In this document: positions 44,333-44,411 of the stretch, piece after piece | Numbering within the stretch: position 1 is the stretch's first letter | Layout: every line of letters begins with the position of its first letter | Origin: Lujinxingiaceae bacterium | GTDB lineage: Bacteria > Myxococcota_A > Bradymonadia > Bradymonadales > Bradymonadaceae | Assembly: GCA_013697635.1 (NCBI GenBank) | Contig: JACCWM010000087.1 | Location: forward strand, 1 to 44,411 | Direction: 5' to 3' | Length of the DNA stretch: 44,411 bases | The notes under the pieces: generated by a model | What the model was told of the DNA's origin: nothing | The model's database searches: none | What the model saw: only the letters and a program-made list of their open reading frames with translations | Translations under genes and position numbers: made by a program

Positions 44333-44411
44333 CGTAGTAGGCACGGTCAATCAGCGCTCACGTCGCTCTAAGACATACCCCAAGCCTAGAGCAGAGCGCG
44401 CTCAATTGCAA

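Noticed and set aside
1-44411. tRNA genes, insertion sequences or phage attachment sites
   Set aside because: I scanned the intergenic gaps and saw no tRNA-like cloverleaf, transposase frame or integrase; none can be supported.

Overview
The window is GC-rich and gene-dense. It encodes two very large Ser/Thr kinase-ATPase-TPR proteins, several secreted Cys-rich proteins with Asp-rich linkers after the signal peptide, and large composite FN3/GLUG surface proteins. This suggests a predatory-type or social deltaproteobacterial lineage (Myxococcota/Bradymonadota-like). That placement is inferred from gene content; there is no rRNA or tRNA here to confirm it. I see no insertion sequences, phage genes, tRNAs or CRISPR arrays.

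Layout. (1) 1-7733, plus strand: the 3' end of an FN3-type surface protein, then a tightly coupled set of three genes: a MoxR-type AAA+ ATPase, a DUF5682-like protein fused to a C-terminal von Willebrand factor A (CoxE-like) domain, and a SWIM zinc-finger protein. The coding regions overlap by 17 and 11 bases. (2) 7754-9626: three small genes (two short exported proteins and a leucine-rich-repeat protein). (3) 15600-9630, minus strand: a DUF4132-like protein followed by a 1675-residue protein of unknown function. This pair probably belongs with the MoxR/vWA module, giving a six-domain NTP-dependent system whose biochemical function is unknown. (4) 20208-15802: a 1468-residue lipoprotein ending at a textbook intrinsic terminator. 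(5) 29580-20415, minus strand: a kinase-ATPase-TPR regulator, an esterase lipoprotein, a YrdC/YciO-like protein, a BCS1-like AAA ATPase, an M20 peptidase and exonuclease III. (6) 29770-35326: an SRPBCC protein divergent from a second kinase-ATPase-TPR protein, followed by pterin carbinolamine dehydratase. (7) 40314-35415: housekeeping metabolism, with leucyl-tRNA synthetase and a fused alpha/beta 2-oxoacid dehydrogenase E1. (8) 40603-44265: an unknown helical protein, a 43-bp-periodic array of small stem-loops, and a three-gene operon of a Cys-rich exported protein, a ferritin-like diiron protein and a tandem glutaredoxin-fold protein.

The most promising leads are the MoxR / DUF5682-vWA / SWIM operon together with the DUF4132/giant-protein pair, the Cys-rich/diiron/glutaredoxin operon, and the periodic hairpin array at 41488-41745. 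Two intergenic sites 9 kb apart share the same palindrome arms with different loops, which suggests a dispersed REP-like element.
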